Below are positions 32,300 to 33,039 of a DNA stretch of 33,039 nucleotides, piece after piece; position 1 is the first letter of the stretch, and each line of letters opens with the position of its first letter. The translations under genes and the position numbers were made by a program. Location of the stretch: positions 1 through 33,039 of the forward strand of contig JAYVOC010000271.1 in NCBI GenBank assembly GCA_043758125.1, given 5' to 3'. Below the pieces are notes generated by a model, which was given only the letters and a program-made list of their open reading frames with translations, was not told the origin of the DNA and did not search any database. Origin of the DNA: JANXSD01 sp043758125. Its GTDB lineage: Bacteria; Bacteroidota; Bacteroidia; AKYH767-A; OLB10.

Positions 32300-33039
32300 T
32301 ATGTAAGTTGCTTTGGTGTATACACATTATTTTTATAAGCATACGCATATTCAAAAGTGTGACTTAAAGTATCATTTGGCTCTAAAATATCAAGTTTCTT
32401 AGAAATTAATTTTATTGGAATCCATCTGTCCATTTTCCAAACCCACCTAACAGTTGCTAAAAAGAAATCTCTAAACCAATCAGCCTCTGTAGTAGTAAGA
32501 AATCCTGTATTTACTTTCTCAGTATAAATTTCTTTTGCCTCATTAACTCGGCTCGTTCCATTAAATAAATTCCAAAAATCAAAATTCTTGTAATAGCTAC
32601 TTTCCGAACGTTCAAACTCAGGCGAAGTTGTTACTTCTCCAGTACAACAAATTATGTCATACCCGCCCAAAGAATTTATGAATGAAAAGAAACGTAACGC
32701 TTTTGGTTGACCGTAATCAATAATATAAGATCGAGTTTCTGATATTTTTTCTCTAGTATTTTCATTTTCTAACCAAACATCATACCTACCAACAACATGC
32801 CCTTCAGTATTATCTAAATTTAAAATTCCTAATTCACTCGGAGAAACATTTATTGCGGTTAACACATAACCTCTTATTGTTATCCCAGTTAAAGCCACAT
32901 AATCGTGAATATAATTATTAGTGGTATAATCATACATTCTAATAACAAGTCTTGCATCATCTCCTGTAGGTAGATAAGGTAAATAAGATAAAGATTCTGG
33001 AACAAATGGACGAACAATTTTATTGTTTGGATACCAAGT
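32299..33039 (-). CDS. Phage tail-module protein, 5'-truncated by window edge
   Basis: The frame remains open to base 33039; the ATG at 32937 is internal, since 34 sense codons precede it (including NKIVRPFVPESLSLYL and GDDARLVIRM). About 246 residues are visible. The sequence is rich in Tyr, Asn and beta-type segments (GYVLTAINVSPSELGILNLD, RYDVWLENENTREKI), ending with TEADWFRDFFLATVRWVWKM and DTLSHTFEYAYAYKNN. It resembles proteins found upstream of large tail proteins in Bacteroidota prophages, but I cannot assign a role. Its stop shares one base with the next ATG (TAATG), showing tight packing of the tail module. Confidence 0.7.
   Translation of the reverse strand, partial: TWYPNNKIVRPFVPESLSYLPYLPTGDDARLVIRMYDYTTNNYIHDYVALTGITIRGYVLTAINVSPSELGILNLDNTEGHVVGRYDVWLENENTREKISETRSYIIDYGQPKALRFFSFINSLGGYDIICCTGEVTTSPEFERSESSYYKNFDFWNLFNGTSRVNEAKEIYTEKVNTGFLTTTEADWFRDFFLATVRWVWKMDRWIPIKLISKKLDILEPNDTLSHTFEYAYAYKNNVYTPKQLT

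Noticed and set aside
23601..33039. Search for a contractile injection system or anti-phage defence genes in the element
   Set aside because: The visible genes are integrase and tail-module proteins only; no sheath, ATPase, toxin or defence motif is recognisable within the window.

Overview
The window is a stretch of low-GC (roughly one third G+C by eye) Bacteroidota chromosome. Three things point there: two giant surface proteins with type IX secretion (T9SS) C-terminal sorting tails, TTG...TAnnTTTG promoter-like sequences, and Bacteroidota-type versions of CcmF/CcsA, UPF0316, CdaA and a tyrosine recombinase. I would not name a genus. Positions 1 to about 23,800 look like ordinary core and accessory chromosome. 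From about 23,897 to the right edge there is an integrated phage-type element.

Left part (1-6966): the 3' two thirds of a CcmF/CcsA-type cytochrome c assembly protein and a Rossmann/DUF2520 protein run rightward. They meet a leftward group made of a MATE transporter, a small lipoprotein and fmt, joined by two ATGA stop/start overlaps, followed by a zinc-less class III-like sirtuin overlapping a UPF0316 membrane protein. A separate leftward ElaA-like GNAT gene contains a perfect GC-rich palindrome.

Middle part (7012-15605): two tandem leftward paralogues of about 890 residues, each with a signal peptide, beta-repeat body, Fn3-like module and T9SS tail; a nucleoside phosphorylase; and a divergently transcribed pair of two-domain universal stress proteins ending at a perfect 17-bp stem terminator.

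Right core part (15685-23600): a rightward recQ-mpg-cdaA cluster puts DNA repair next to c-di-AMP synthesis. It converges on a leftward SDR / TPR-lipoprotein / TMTC-like GT-C+TPR membrane-protein operon. A rightward conserved GNAT-like protein follows.

Element (from the 3' end of tRNA-Lys(TTT), 23825-23897): a GAAA-loop hairpin, three copies of an 11-bp direct repeat, and a tyrosine recombinase with a complete catalytic set. The recombinase converges, with a 4-bp overlap, on a leftward phage tail module: tape measure protein with C-terminal tandem repeats, a 142-residue protein, a 798-residue tail-associated protein with an internal domain duplication, and a 246-residue partial protein open at the right edge. 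The far end of the element, its capsid, packaging and lysis genes and the second attachment site are outside the window, so I cannot say whether it is an intact prophage, a remnant or a tail-derived element. I did not see a CRISPR array, insertion sequence or recognisable defence system.
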